A stretch of 64,000 nt of DNA from Portunus trituberculatus (taxonomy: Eukaryota > Arthropoda > Malacostraca > Decapoda > Portunidae), in NCBI RefSeq assembly GCF_017591435.1, contig NC_059286.1:1333958-1397957 (forward strand). Reading direction: 5' to 3'. The stretch's first letter is position 1. Each line of letters opens with the position of its first letter. Below the pieces are notes generated by a model. It saw only the letters and a list, made by a program, of their open reading frames with translations, did not search any database and was not told the DNA's origin. Below, in pieces: positions 30,281-40,617 of this stretch. The position numbers were made by a program, and so were the translations under genes.

Positions 30281-30700
30281 TTCTCCAGTACTAGGTTAAG
30301 CCGATCTCAATCGAGAGTTTGTCCTAGAGATGGATGCTAGTGCCACACATGTAGGATCAGTGCTAATGCAGTATAATGGGAAAGAACCAAATGTCATAGG
30401 ATATTTTTCGAAGAAGCTTAGACCAGTGGAGACTTGATATTCAACAACAGATCGGGAAGCGTTAGCTGTAGTACTAGCCTGTAGAAAATTCCACCATTAT
30501 CTATGGGGTGTCCGAGTTTTAATTCTCAGTTTTTCGCCAACGAACAAAATCTCCACGTATGAACAGATGGATTCTGGAGATGCGTGATTTTCAGTTTAAA
30601 GTAGAGTACAAAGCAGGCAGGAAAAATGTAGTGGCCGACCAACTGAGTCGCCCTGTGCAGGTAGTAAATGTGGTAGGTCAAGATTCATTTCTAGGTTTGA
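30080..30700 (+). pseudogene. Gypsy A RNase H
   Basis: Tether (FIGMVSFYRRHIEKCSKI), then after a frameshift near 30280: FVLEMDASATHVGSVLMQYN (Asp), YSTTDREALAVVLAC (Glu) and a degraded last block. A TGA stop near 30435 and a frameshift before 30559 break it. It ends with RMNRWILEMRDF and NVVADQLSRPV, which lead into the integrase frame. Confidence 0.8.
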
Positions 30701-32043
30701 CCACCGATGAATTCATTCAAGCTCAGATAGCAGAACCTAGATGGAGAGAGATGAAGGAATATTTAGAAGGAGGAAGAATACCACGTGCAAGATACTCCCC
30801 TGTCATTTTGAATCAGTTTATTGTTCACGATGGAGTGTTATATTACTCCAAACAAAAGAAAGATGGAACCATCCTATACTTATTGGTTGTACCCCAGACA
30901 TTAAAGAAACAAGCTATTGTATTGGCCCATGAAAAAGAGTCTGGACATTTAGGACAACTAAAAACCATGTTAAAAGCTGAGGAATATTTTTACTGGCCAA
31001 ATCAAAGGTCAGATATAAAGAAATTTATCAGAGAATGCATAATTTGTCAACAATGTAAAACTGCAACAGCTTTACAAAAGACGTACCAGGAATTACCTCC
31101 TGTAAATCAACCTTTAGAAAGAATTAGTATCAATATTACTGAAATGACTCCAGCCAGAGGAGGATATAAGTACGTATTAACCATCATAGATCACTTTTCA
31201 AGATTTGTAAAGTTGGTGAAGTTGCAGTCCAGACACACTGAGGAGGTAGTTAGAGTTATGAAGAATTATTTGGGAGACTATGGGGTACCGAAGGTACTCT
31301 TAGCTGACAATGCGTGCGAGTTCCGCTCACAATTGTTGACAGAACTCTGTCATATGCATGGGATCGAGATGGTGTTCTCCACCCCATACCATCCGTGTGG
31401 AAACTCTATCACCGAACGGTTACATCGAACCATGAAGTCAGTGCTAGCGTCTCTTGGGAAAGGAGAACCGCACAGGTGGTCCGAGTGCCTCACACAGTAT
31501 CAGCAGATCCTTAATGCGGCTGTACACGAGACCACTGGCGAACAGCCCTATTTCCTTTTCTTCCGGCGCCATGCTCCTCGCTATGTGGGAACTACTTTGC
31601 CCCAGGTGGACGACGAAATAGACATTAATACAGCCTTAGAGGCAGTGAGACAATCATCCCGTGCAAATAGCAGGAAGTGGTTAGCTAGAGCGAACACTGG
31701 CCGGAAGGACCAAAGAGTCGAGGTAGATGATTTGGTGTGGATAAAAAGGGAACAGTTTGGTTCGTCAGCTGATAGAAAACTTGGTCTCAAGTGGATTGGA
31801 CCGTATAAGGTTAAAAAAGTGAATTTAGATGGAGTGTCATATGAAATGGAAAATGTGTTCAATGGCAAAATACTCCATAGACCAACTGACCGAGTGAGAA
31901 AATATGTAACAGATGAAGGGTACGTGGTAGAAATGGAAAAAATTGTAGTGCCTTCCGATGAGGAGGAAGAAGACAATGAGGTAGAGGAGCCCAGACCGAC
32001 TCGTGAGAGACGGCCAGTGAGGAAATTTATAGAAGAATACTAA
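30559..32043 (+). pseudogene. Gypsy A integrase (open frame, first catalytic Asp lost)
   Basis: This 494-codon open frame begins in the RNase H tail. Zinc domain H..ESGHLG at about residue 123 and CIICQQC at about 159. In the catalytic core the first position reads ISINITEM at residue 192 (AAT at 31132..31134) where the sister element C has Asp; the second Asp (LLADNACEF) and the Glu (SITERLHR) remain. C-terminal GPY-like domain WIGPYKVKKVNL, then an acidic tail to the stop at 32043. The Asp-to-Asn change should abolish strand transfer despite the intact frame. Confidence 0.85.
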
Positions 32044-32517
32044 GAGTCCCTAGGGACATTGGAATCTTGTGACTACCCTATACTTCTTTTGCAGCTACAT
32101 CAGACCCGCTGCTGGGGAAGGAGACTGCCACTGTTGGGGGTGGCTGGAGTGTTCATGAGGAGGGGCCTCATGAATCCAGTCCCCACAGAATGAGGCTTTA
32201 GTGAGGACTACGTCTACCTCTCCACTCCGCCCCTGTACGCCTGGACTGATGGGAAGTGGGAGTTACAACACCAACCAGGAGGTCAGGTCCTGCCGGACCT
32301 GTAGAGACATCAAGATCTCGGACTAAGTGTTAAATGTTGAAATAGAGGAAACTGTCATACCACGGATACCTTGGACACTGTAAATGTAGGGAAGAGCTTG
32401 AAATGATTATGTTATGGTTACGTTGGATTGTATATCGATTACGTTGATTGTTATGTATATTCATTCTGTTAATGTAAAAGAGAAGACGAGGATTTGTTTT
32501 CCCTGAGGAAAAAGCCA
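32044..32517 (+). other. 3' untranslated region of gypsy A
   Basis: Non-coding; a purine-rich stretch AAAAGAGAAGACGAGGA lies about 30 bp before the LTR, and GAGGAAAAAG lies closer. Either may be the polypurine tract. The last part resembles sequence outside the solo LTR only weakly. Confidence 0.5.
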
Positions 32518-33221
32518 TGTACTGAGTGGCAGTACTGGCTTGGGATCATTACCCAATATTCGGGTATGTCTTTAATCACCAAATTCTCATCTCTTCCAAA
32601 TGTAGCTAAGAGTCCCTATATGGATAGTCACTCGAGGGAGAATAAGGGGGATGACGTAGGCAGCGTGCGCAATAGCCGTGGCCGCGCTTTATAAGGTAGG
32701 GGCATGGTGGTGTCCTCACACAGAACACCACCGCTCTTGTCTGAGGTAGGTTCCCCGACCAATATCACGGTGGTGCTGCAGTACTCCACGAGGTATTACA
32801 AGAACAAAATCATAAGGAGATACTTCTTGTGGTTTCAGCAACACCCCTGTGGGACCCTCTGCCCTATTCCACCCAGCAGGCAGACGCAGGCTAAGAGAGA
32901 GAGAGAAAGAAGGAGGACGGCAGAGAGAGACGCGACGTCATACTTCCTTCCCGGGATGCCACCGGTCACGCCACCTCACCCCGTTCCAAAGCTGAGTCAC
33001 CTGAAGTTCCCCATGGTTTTCCCTCTAGAAATACGGTAGATAGGCGATTTCGTGACGGTGCTGTGTCGCTAGTGGAGTAAAGTGTTCTATTTTTGTTAAG
33101 TTTGGCTGTTTCTCCCCCCCCCCCCCTTGGATCCGTTACATCTTTCTTTTTTTTAACCACTCGGCCTAAGCTTCACTTAGGCCCAGTACACTAGGCCTAA
33201 GTGTCACATAGGCCCAGTACA
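32518..33221 (+). repeat. 3' LTR of gypsy A
   Basis: It begins TGTACTGAG and ends CCCAGTACA, a perfect 7-bp terminal inverted pair TGTACTG/CAGTACA. It contains a TATA-like TTTATAAGG and a CT/GA-rich centre. It carries neither the hAT nor the U1 insertion of the 5' LTR. Confidence 0.9.
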
Positions 33222-34514
33222 ATAGGTTCGTTGAGAATGTAAAGAATGCTGCAGCCAACCAGATAGGGTATGTGAGAATGGGTGCCAGAAAGCATGCATG
33301 TAAACCATGGTGGAATGATGACATTAGGGATGCTGGGAGAGAGAGAAAGAGACTAGATAGGGTATGCAGGCATTTGAGAAAGAGGAGGCCAAAAGTGAGT
33401 ACCAGAATGCATAGACAGCATATGTGAATCAGCAACGAGTGGCAAAGCAGGATATAATGAATGCTAAAGTTAGGTGTGAGAGAAAGGTGATTCAGTCCCT
33501 GAGAGAGAAAGGTGTGGAAGGTCGCCGAGAATGGTACAGATTCCTGAGGGGTGAGGGGATGCCTGACAGTGAGAATGTGGAGAGCCTGAGGGTGAATGGG
33601 GCACTGGTGACAGACAAAGAAGATATGAGAAGAGTTATTAAAGAATTTTGGGAAGAGATTGGAGGTGTAGATGAGGTATTTGGTGTGAGAGAAGGATGTG
33701 TGACTCTGGAAAGGAAGGATGCGGATGAAATGAATGAGAGAATCAGCAGGGAGGAGAAATGTGTCAGAAGGCAGAAAAATGGGAAGGCAGCAGGGCCAGA
33801 TGAGAGACCGTACGAAATGTATAGAAATGGAGGGGAAGTTGTGATTGATAGGATTACTGAGCTATTTAACCAAGTATGGGAAGAGGAAAGAGTGCCAAGG
33901 ATGTAGAATGAATGCAAGGTGACTCTGTTGCATAAGGGAGGATATAAGAGCAAGAATGAGTTGAAGAACTATAGAACAATAGCACTATTATATACAGTTG
34001 GGAAAATCTTTAATGCAGTGCTGAATGAGAGATTGTGCAAATGGATTGAAAGAGCTGGAGTGTTAGGTGAAGAGCAGAATGGCTTCCGGGCAGGCAGGAG
34101 AGCAGAAGAGAACTTGTTTGTGGTGAATGAAATGATTGAGAGAAAGAAGAAGGATGGTAGTAAATTATACTTAAGTTTTCTAGACATAGAGAAGGCATAT
34201 GATAGACTAGAGTAAATAGAGAAATGCTTGCTAGAGTCCTAGAAAAGATTGGGTTGAGTGCAAAGATAGTTAACATAGTGCGAAGTATGTATGTTGATAC
34301 AAGGGGGAAATACAGACTAGGAGATGTAGTGACAGACTGGGTAGAAGAGTGAGAGAGGAGTTAGGCAGGGTTGCATATCGTCACCAACCCTTTTTAGGCT
34401 ATACATAGAGGAACTGGCAGCTAGAATGAGAAGAATGAATGCAGGAGTGACTGTGGGGAATGATAAGATATGTGTGCTCTTGTATGCAAATGACATTGTA
34501 ATTTCACTTCACGA
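33222..34514 (+). mobile_element. LINE ORF2 fragment with reverse transcriptase
   Basis: Plus-strand ORF2 remnant, 5'-truncated at the gypsy A LTR. Frames 33424..33906 and 33919..34215 give NGKAAGPDE, NYRTIALLYTVGK, NGFRAGRRAEEN and SFLDIEKAYDRL (first RT Asp), followed in broken frames by SSPTLFRLYIEEL and a catalytic box reading YANDIVIS where YADD is expected. It is probably the same family as the LINE at 1317..3835, but no overlapping part proves it. It stops where the DIRS element begins. Confidence 0.75.
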
Positions 34515-34805
34515 TAGTTTAACAGCGTCACAATGGATTCAATGAGATGCCCGTGTCACCCGCCACACGTCCGTCAGTTCGCTCCCAGCTGCCGCACCGT
34601 AAACAACGCCGCTCCTCGTCTGCGGTTTATTTTGGTTACCGGCACTCTCCAAGGAGTTTGGCCTGGTAAACCTTCACCTCATCTGTTTTTTGTGGTGCTA
34701 CATCTTGGTGTAAGCAATCTGTTGGATATACATGGTCCTTGAATCATTATTTGGTGTCTGCCCTGTTGTGTGATCTGGAGCTTTGCTTTTATTTGCAGCC
34801 CTCTT

Positions 34806-36050
34806 ATGGCGGACCGTGAGAATGTTCCGGAAGGGACACCAAGGCGTTTCTCCTCTTCCTCCTCCTCGTCCTCAGACAGGAAAAGGCGTGAGATGGCTCC
34901 CTCTGACAAGGACCCTAAGAAAATGAAGGATGGCCGTGAAGCTTGCAGTGCTCGCCCAAGGGGAGCGCCGTTGCATAGGCAAAACCCCGTAACATCAAAT
35001 GACCAAAACAGAACTGGGGCCGCCGGACCGACAGAGGATGCCACGGCAACGCCACCAGTGGCAGGGCCGAGTCATGTCTCTGATCCTTCTGCCTACTCAT
35101 CTATGGCTGACAGGTATGACAGGCTGAGTGCTTTAGTAGGTGGCTTGATCGATAAGCTTGATAAAGGCTCAGATTCGGACATCCCCAGGAACGACTTCAG
35201 TGGCTTCCATACCCTGTCTTCCTCGGAAGGTGAGAAAGGAGAACTCCCCCAGCACGTCCTAGACTGCATGGATGAACTGGACCAGTTCATTTGTGCACAA
35301 CCTGATCCAAATGTGACCGAGGACGACACTGACTTCCTTAAAGGTCTTGAGGAGCTCTCTGGCCACTTCCACGGTGAAGAAGAAAGGGGTGAGCCGCTGT
35401 CTGAACGCTTGACTGCCGTACTCAATACAAGTTTGAGACGTCGGCCTAGATCTGAGGGTGTGAAACTCACCTGTGAAAAAATCAAGCTGCCCAGCAATAT
35501 CCCGAACTTGACCGTGCCTTCAACCAACTCTGCTCTCACTAAGACCATGAGTGTAGGGGGTCACCTTATCGACACCCGACTTGTCTATACCAATGGTTTA
35601 ATTTCCAAGGCGCTGGTACCCATTGCTCAGTGCATAAGTGATATAGGAGACCGGAAAGGCGGTTCTATCAACAGCTACCTACATGGTTTTAATAACAGTC
35701 TTAGACTTTTGACCTCCTCTGTGAACTATATTAACCACCTTAGGGAAGAAGTGGCATGTATCCATGTGCACGATTCGGCCCTTGTAGATGAGTTGTTTCC
35801 TTTTGACGTTGCCAAGAAGTGTGACGATATCCATAAGACAAAGAAGTTAGGAAGACCCTTCTTCCGTCCTTACAAATCTACTGGCCCGAGGAAGTTTCCC
35901 CAGCACAGACAAGCATCTTGTCGCTCTTATTGTCAGCAGCTGCCTCGGCAACACTACCAACAGGACAGACCAAGGCCCCAGGCGAAGCCTTTTTTAGGCC
36001 ACAGGGCGTCCCAGGGGAGGGGGACGCACAGACTATCCACCTCCCAGTAA
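34806..36050 (+). CDS. DIRS gag-like protein
   Basis: Open frame from the ATG at 34806 (MADRENVPEG) to 36050, 415 codons. N-terminus has a run of eight Ser then basic and charged segments; the centre is acidic (residues about 130..210); the C-terminus is basic and Gln/His/Arg-rich (RSYCQQLPRQHYQQDRPRPQ), probably RNA-binding. There is no zinc knuckle, as usual for DIRS gag. The last 130 bases overlap the RT frame. It forms the intracellular particle. The frame is intact, but the element is dead. Confidence 0.7.
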   Translation: MADRENVPEGTPRRFSSSSSSSSDRKRREMAPSDKDPKKMKDGREACSARPRGAPLHRQNPVTSNDQNRTGAAGPTEDATATPPVAGPSHVSDPSAYSSMADRYDRLSALVGGLIDKLDKGSDSDIPRNDFSGFHTLSSSEGEKGELPQHVLDCMDELDQFICAQPDPNVTEDDTDFLKGLEELSGHFHGEEERGEPLSERLTAVLNTSLRRRPRSEGVKLTCEKIKLPSNIPNLTVPSTNSALTKTMSVGGHLIDTRLVYTNGLISKALVPIAQCISDIGDRKGGSINSYLHGFNNSLRLLTSSVNYINHLREEVACIHVHDSALVDELFPFDVAKKCDDIHKTKKLGRPFFRPYKSTGPRKFPQHRQASCRSYCQQLPRQHYQQDRPRPQAKPFLGHRASQGRGTHRLSTSQ

Positions 36051-36900
36051 ACCAGCTTCCGGTGAGTTATTCTTTTTGCCCCTTGTTCAACACTCCTGGA
36101 AATTTTGTGGGTGGCGAAATCCATGTAGCCAGGCTGCATTGGCAAGCCCTATCCAAGGACAGATGGATCCATGATGTTGTGGATGGTAGAATTCTTGAGT
36201 TTGATAGTTTGCCCAGGCAGATAGGAACTCCTTCCCCACTTCACCTCTCGGTAGCAGACACTCTTGCCCTGGATTCTGCTATGGTGGGTTTCCTTAAACA
36301 CAAAATTGTTGAAAGATGTGAACCACAGCTACAGGGTTTTATCTCTAATGTATTCCCAACTATTAAGAAAGATGGTTCAGCCAGGGTTATCTTGAATTTG
36401 AAAGAACTGAATGAACATATTACACACATACATTTTAAAATGGACTCCATCAAGGATGTGATTCAGTTAATTCAACCTAATTGTTTTTTCTCTACTATAG
36501 ACTTCAAAGATGCATATTTTTCTGTGTTTATTACTCCAGGAGATAGGAAATGGCTCCAATTCTTTTGGAGGAATGACTGCTTTCAGTTTACGTGTCTTCC
36601 TCAGGGACTGACTTCGGCTCCTCGAGTTTTCACTAAATTATTAAAACCAGCCCTTTCTCACCTCAGGACACTTGGGATTTGTGTAATTTCTTACATAGAT
36701 GACTGCCTTTTTATTGCCTTATGCCTTATCAGCAGAGGAATTAAGGATCAATGTGGGTTATGCTATGAAGTTTTTTGACTCGCTATGGCTCACAATCAAT
36801 GTTCCAAAAATCTGTACTCACACCCACCCAAGAGGTGGAATTCCTGGGAGTAGTGTTAAACTCTGCCAATATGACTGCCACATTGCCGTCTCGTAGATGA
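35918..36900 (+). pseudogene. DIRS reverse transcriptase
   Basis: Frame 35918..36778 overlaps gag in another phase. Motifs: HLSVADTLAL, IVERCEPQLQGFISNVF, ILNLKELNEHI, FFSTIDFKDAYFSVFI (first Asp), FTCLPQGLTSAPRVFTKL, and SYIDDCLFIA (catalytic pair). These are DIRS-type sequences, notably CLPQGL and YIDD. A frameshift near 36700 carries the C-terminal part into 36699..36896. Confidence 0.85.
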
Positions 36901-37730
36901 GAGCACATAAAAAAAGCAAGGCAAACTTCTCCTAAAGGGTGTTGTCACTTTGCATGACTTGGCCTCCTTTATTGGAATGACTGTGGCCTCTGACCCTGCT
37001 GTTGAATTGGCCCCACTGAGGTATAAATATTTGGAGATTGTTCAGAATGGAGAATTAACTAGACATCATGGGGATTATCACTCCACAATTACTCTGGATA
37101 ATCATGCTAGGAGGTTAATCATTTGGTGGATTGACAACATAGACACTCAATCTAAGTTTCTACAATCTTCTTTCCCCCAGATAGAAATGTTCTCTGATGC
37201 TTGTCTGACTGGTTGGGGTGCAACAACAGGAGCTTCAGATACCAAGACGGAGGTCACTGGGCTCATGAAATGGCCACGATTACCTCTTCAGATTAATTGT
37301 CACCAGGTAAGAAAGCTATTCTGTTGGGTTTTTCATTATATTATGGTAACCTAGACCTACGTGAAGGATTCAAGGATACTCATAGCGTTCCTTGTAGGCT
37401 ACTTTTGTTATAACAACACCACAGCTGTTGCCTGTATAGACAGGGGTGGCAGCACTAAACCAGCCCTTAATACTGTAATAGAAAATATCTTTGCTTGGGC
37501 TGAGTCACGAGGGATTACTTTGTCAGCAGAGTATATAAAGGGGCTCTATAATGTTGAGGCAGATAGAGAATCCCGTGTAAAAAACTTAGATACGAAATGG
37601 ATGTTATTGCCCAAGGTCTTCATGTTACTGTGCCAGACCTTCTATACCCCAGATATTGACCTTTTTGCCACTAGAATCAATGCTCAGCCTGGAAGCCTGG
37701 AAGCCAGATCCTTCGGCTACACATATTAAT
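36901..37730 (+). pseudogene. DIRS RNase H
   Basis: Frame 36950..37354 holds the connection and the first RNase H block (MFSDACLTGWGATTG, Asp). After stops near 37355, frame 37361..37729 supplies TAVACIDRGGS and the last block EYIKGLYNVEADRESR (Asp). At least two breaks. Confidence 0.7.
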
Positions 37731-37928
37731 GCATTCACACTCAATTGGGCTAATGGGGAGTTATATGCCTTCCCACCTTTCAGGATCATTGGCAGGGTAT
37801 TGCAGAAGATACAGGCGGACAGGGCAACAGTTTTGACAATCCTACCTCTTTGGCCAACCCAAGTATGGTTTCCAAAAGCTCTTCAACTGCTGGTAAGCTC
37901 TCTTCTTTTGCTCCCTGACATTCATTGA
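37640..37928 (+). pseudogene. DIRS region after RNase H (methyltransferase-like)
   Basis: DIRS elements usually carry a dam-like methyltransferase segment here. PDIDLFATRIN followed by FTLNWANGELYAFPPFRIIGRVL and LPLWPTQVWFPKAL is the characteristic string. One frameshift near 37690. Function of this domain in DIRS is unproven. Confidence 0.65.
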
Positions 37929-38626
37929 TCCTACCGCAACTTCCCTCTCTGGTACATCCACAGGCCCAGAAGTTAATCCTGGCAGCGATGGTTTTATCAG
38001 GCAAGCCTTCCAAAATCAAGGCCTTTCGCCAGAGGTTGCCAGATTTCTGCTTAACTCGTGGAGAAAGAGCACAAAAGCAATATGGGAAACATGTCGAAAG
38101 ATGGGTGTCATTTTGTCGCAGGAGGGAAATTGATCCATTTTCACCACCTGTAAATGTTTTGCTTGATTACTTGTTTTTGGAGTTTAAGATAGAGAAAGGC
38201 CGAGGTTATAGCTCTATGAACACTCTCCGGTCAGCCATCTCAACAGTAGCTTTTATCAATGGTCAGCCTGCAGGGAGGCACCTCTTAGTTCACAGGTTTA
38301 TGAAAGCGGTTTTCCAGGAGAAACCATCCCTTGCTCACCTTCAATCCACCTGGGATCTGGAATTGGTTTTAGATCACCTAAAGAGTCTAGGCTGGGATAA
38401 AGACTTATCACTCATCCAGTTATCGAGGAAATTAACAATGCTAATGCTCCTAACATCTGGCCAACGGGGTCAAGCACTACACTTACTGGACATCAGGAAT
38501 ATGAGTATCTCAGACTCTAGAATTTCGTTCCGAATAGGAGATCCTCTCAAAACATCTAGGCCCGGTAATCATATGTCAGAACTAGTCTTTGAAGCATATG
38601 TACCAGACAGATGCGTATGTGTCTAA
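37925..38626 (+). pseudogene. DIRS tyrosine recombinase, C-terminally truncated
   Basis: 234-codon frame. An N-terminal SAM-like core-binding region (YGKHVERWVSFCRRREIDPF, then NTLRSAISTVAFI), followed by the catalytic domain start LSRKLTMLMLLTSGQRGQALHL, whose Arg is the first catalytic residue. The frame stops just after AYVPDRCVCV, before the HxxR and Tyr boxes, and no continuation is seen beyond 38626. It would join the circular cDNA into the genome; without the Tyr it cannot. Confidence 0.85.
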
Positions 38627-38990
38627 TCGATCAAGTAGGTCAGGGTCATTACCATGTCAAGTTGTCCAAACTAACTCATCAACAAGGCTGGAAGAAGAAG
38701 ATAAGGTATACAGTGAGTTGTATATGATGAGTGATGAATGTAAACATGTAAATATCTATTGTAAGAGTCGATCTTTTTATGTGAAACTAACTGTGAGTAA
38801 TGAGACAGAAGCCCCAAACTAGGACCTCAAGGAGGGGAATGAACGAATAAGTGAGCAGATTGAGAGAAACACGAACCGGGGGATTGCTACATGTGAACCC
38901 ACCCTGAGGCAAATACTGAAGACTTATATGCCAGGTAAGCAAAGTGGCCTGACACGCACAGTCAGCAAGCTGGCCAGACCTGTCAAACAA
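38627..38990. other. Unassigned stretch between DIRS and gypsy C
   Basis: Purine-rich and AT-rich sequence without a recognisable gene. Similarity with 53384 onward begins only at about 38998 (CTCTCTGCTCTG). Confidence 0.4.
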
Positions 38991-39901
38991 GCTAGACTCT
39001 CTCTCTCTCTGCTCTGCAACGATCCAGAAATGGTGAGTTACTGGAAAGACCTGGAAGACAGTGAAGTGATCAAGTGGGTAAGAATAGTGATCAGTGACGG
39101 AGGTTTGATTGGAAAACTTTGGTACTGTGTTACAGGGTGTGAAGGTGGAAAGCGAGGTGTCAGGAGAGATGTAGGAGCACACTTTGCCATTTGTCAAGTG
39201 GTTTAAAGTTACCTACATCACCATGATACCCAGGTTCTAGGTGGTTACACTCAAGATGAGCTTGGGCGGTGATATGGGCCCTAATATGGGTACCACTATA
39301 AACAAAATTGCCTGGGCCACTAATGGGTGGAAGCTGAACACCGCTTCCCATACACTCTTCAAGTGTGCCTACAGGCGCTATAGGCCTTAACGTAAAAAAA
39401 AAAAATAAATAAAAAAAAAAAAACCGGGTGATGGAGAACTTAAGTGATGCCGGACAAGGCAGATGATGGTTCCCAGCCTGTGGTCACACCTGGTCAGGTC
39501 TCCTTTTTCCCCATGACAAAGTCATCGGGATACAGTTGTCGGTCGTGACTGCCAACATAAGGAAAGAAGGAGCGAGGAAGTGAGAGAATTTATTTACAAT
39601 TAACCATCCAAGGCTGGGAGGCAACGGGTCAACAGAAGGAAAGAGAAGGACGTGTGGAGAAGACATGGGAATAGACACAATGGAGGATCACCATTAGGAG
39701 GGAAATACAGGAAGATTGATTGTGACAGTGGCTAGGTCACCCTGCTAGATTGTGCAACTACTATATTGTGAAGAATATATGGATGTACACAGTATGAATC
39801 TCTGTGGGTCATTCATCCTAGATAGTTTTCCAAGTTTTTGCTATCTCAAAAATTGGGTGGTGGCAGCTAATTCAGAAGGGTAAAGTAAAAGGATCAGTAC
39901 A
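38991..39901 (+). repeat. 5' LTR region of gypsy C, split by a SINE
   Basis: It matches 53384..54037 over its length outside the SINE and ends GGATCAGTACA. The start is uncertain: TGGTACTG at 39120 would pair with the CAGTACA end, but similarity to the second copy extends back to about 38998. Confidence 0.7.
39181..39425 (+). mobile_element. 5'-truncated SINE in the gypsy C LTR
   Basis: It is absent from the LTR at 53384..54037. It matches the body of the full SINE at 59733..60072 (GGTTTAAAGTTACCT through GGTACCACTATAAA) and ends in an A-rich tail with AAATAAAT. The tRNA-like head is missing. Confidence 0.85.
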
Positions 39902-39905
39902 TTTT

Positions 39906-39923
39906 TGGTGGCAGCGGTGGGAT
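39906..39923 (+). other. Primer-binding site of gypsy C (tRNA-Leu)
   Basis: TGGTGGCAGCGGTGGGAT, 4 bases after the LTR end, is exactly complementary to the 3' end (with CCA) of a common tRNA-Leu. Confidence 0.85.
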
Positions 39924-40053
39924 CGTTCTTTTAATGATCACGTACCCACGTTGAACTAGCCACTCAAGCCATAGTTACTGCTAGGTAGGGCAGGCAGTGA
40001 TGACCCGCTAGTTAAACTATCAACCACCCTCGGTGTTGATTAATTACAGGCTT

Positions 40054-40617
40054 CTCCTCCAGTGAAGCCCGCTAAATTTCGTGTGGCCCTGGTTGGCTAT
40101 AGCCAAGTACGTCAGGCTACGTGTCTACCGCTCTCCTGGAGCCCGTGCTGCTTCTTTCCTGGAGAACCAGGAACTGCATTGTGTCCTTCGCCACCAGTTT
40201 GACCTGGTCATACTGTGGTTGGGCAGTAACGAGGTGTGGGAGTACTCGAGCCCGCGAGCTATAGCAGAAGACATCAAGAAGGTGGTTGTGAAGATCGAGG
40301 AAGATTGTCATGCCCAAGTTGGAATGTGTTTGCTGGGGCCATGGCGGATAGACCAGTGGGAGCGACGAGGTGTATGCCAAGACACCTATGACAGAATCGC
40401 CAGGACAGTGAACAGAAACCTGCCATATCGCACCCTGAAAGGCCGAACATTCCTGCACTTCAGTGCTAGACCATTCATTGAGGACCTGAGTGAGGATGGA
40501 GTAAACTTCAATGCTCATGGACAGTCCTAGGTGAGACAGAAGATTGGCAGCTGTGTGGAGTACGCAGCACAACGCTGGCGCAAGGTGCAAGCTCTCGGCG
40601 GGCCTTGGGAAGTTTAG
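40054..40617 (+). pseudogene. SGNH-hydrolase-like protein in the gypsy C leader
   Basis: Between primer site and gag lies a broken frame with the fold pattern of SGNH/GDSL hydrolases. Block I reads FRVALVGYSQVRQ near 40075..40113 (usual GDS is GYS, nucleophile Ser kept). After a +1 shift, frame 40081..40530 gives VYRSPGAR, the block III-like VILWLGSNE, and the block V region EDGVNFNAHGQ near residue 139, where the usual catalytic His is Asn. Beyond a stop at 40528, VRQKIGSCVEYAAQRW continues the terminal helix. It differs from the CR1 ORF1 esterase at 51957..52529, so it is not a piece of that LINE. Role unknown. Confidence 0.65.

Larger units (their letters stand above)
19232..33221 (+). mobile_element. 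Gypsy element A, with two LTRs and many nested insertions
   Basis: Two related LTRs (19232..19402 plus 23224..23839, and 32518..33221) bracket gag, protease, RT, RNase H and integrase in the normal gypsy order. The first about 45 bp of the 5' LTR are missing. At least six foreign insertions lie inside: a hAT element and a U1-like fragment in the 5' LTR, a MITE (with a LINE in it) in gag, a piggyBac-type element at the protease, and a hAT MITE at the start of RT. Pol also has frameshifts, so it is dead. Confidence 0.9.
34515..38626 (+). mobile_element. DIRS1-like tyrosine-recombinase retrotransposon
   Basis: The gene order gag, RT, RNase H, methyltransferase-like region and tyrosine recombinase is that of DIRS1 elements, which are well documented in decapods. 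There are no LTRs; DIRS elements have inverted terminal repeats, which I could not define. The recombinase lacks its C-terminus, so the right end is missing. GTT at about 34518 could be the left end. Confidence 0.85.
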
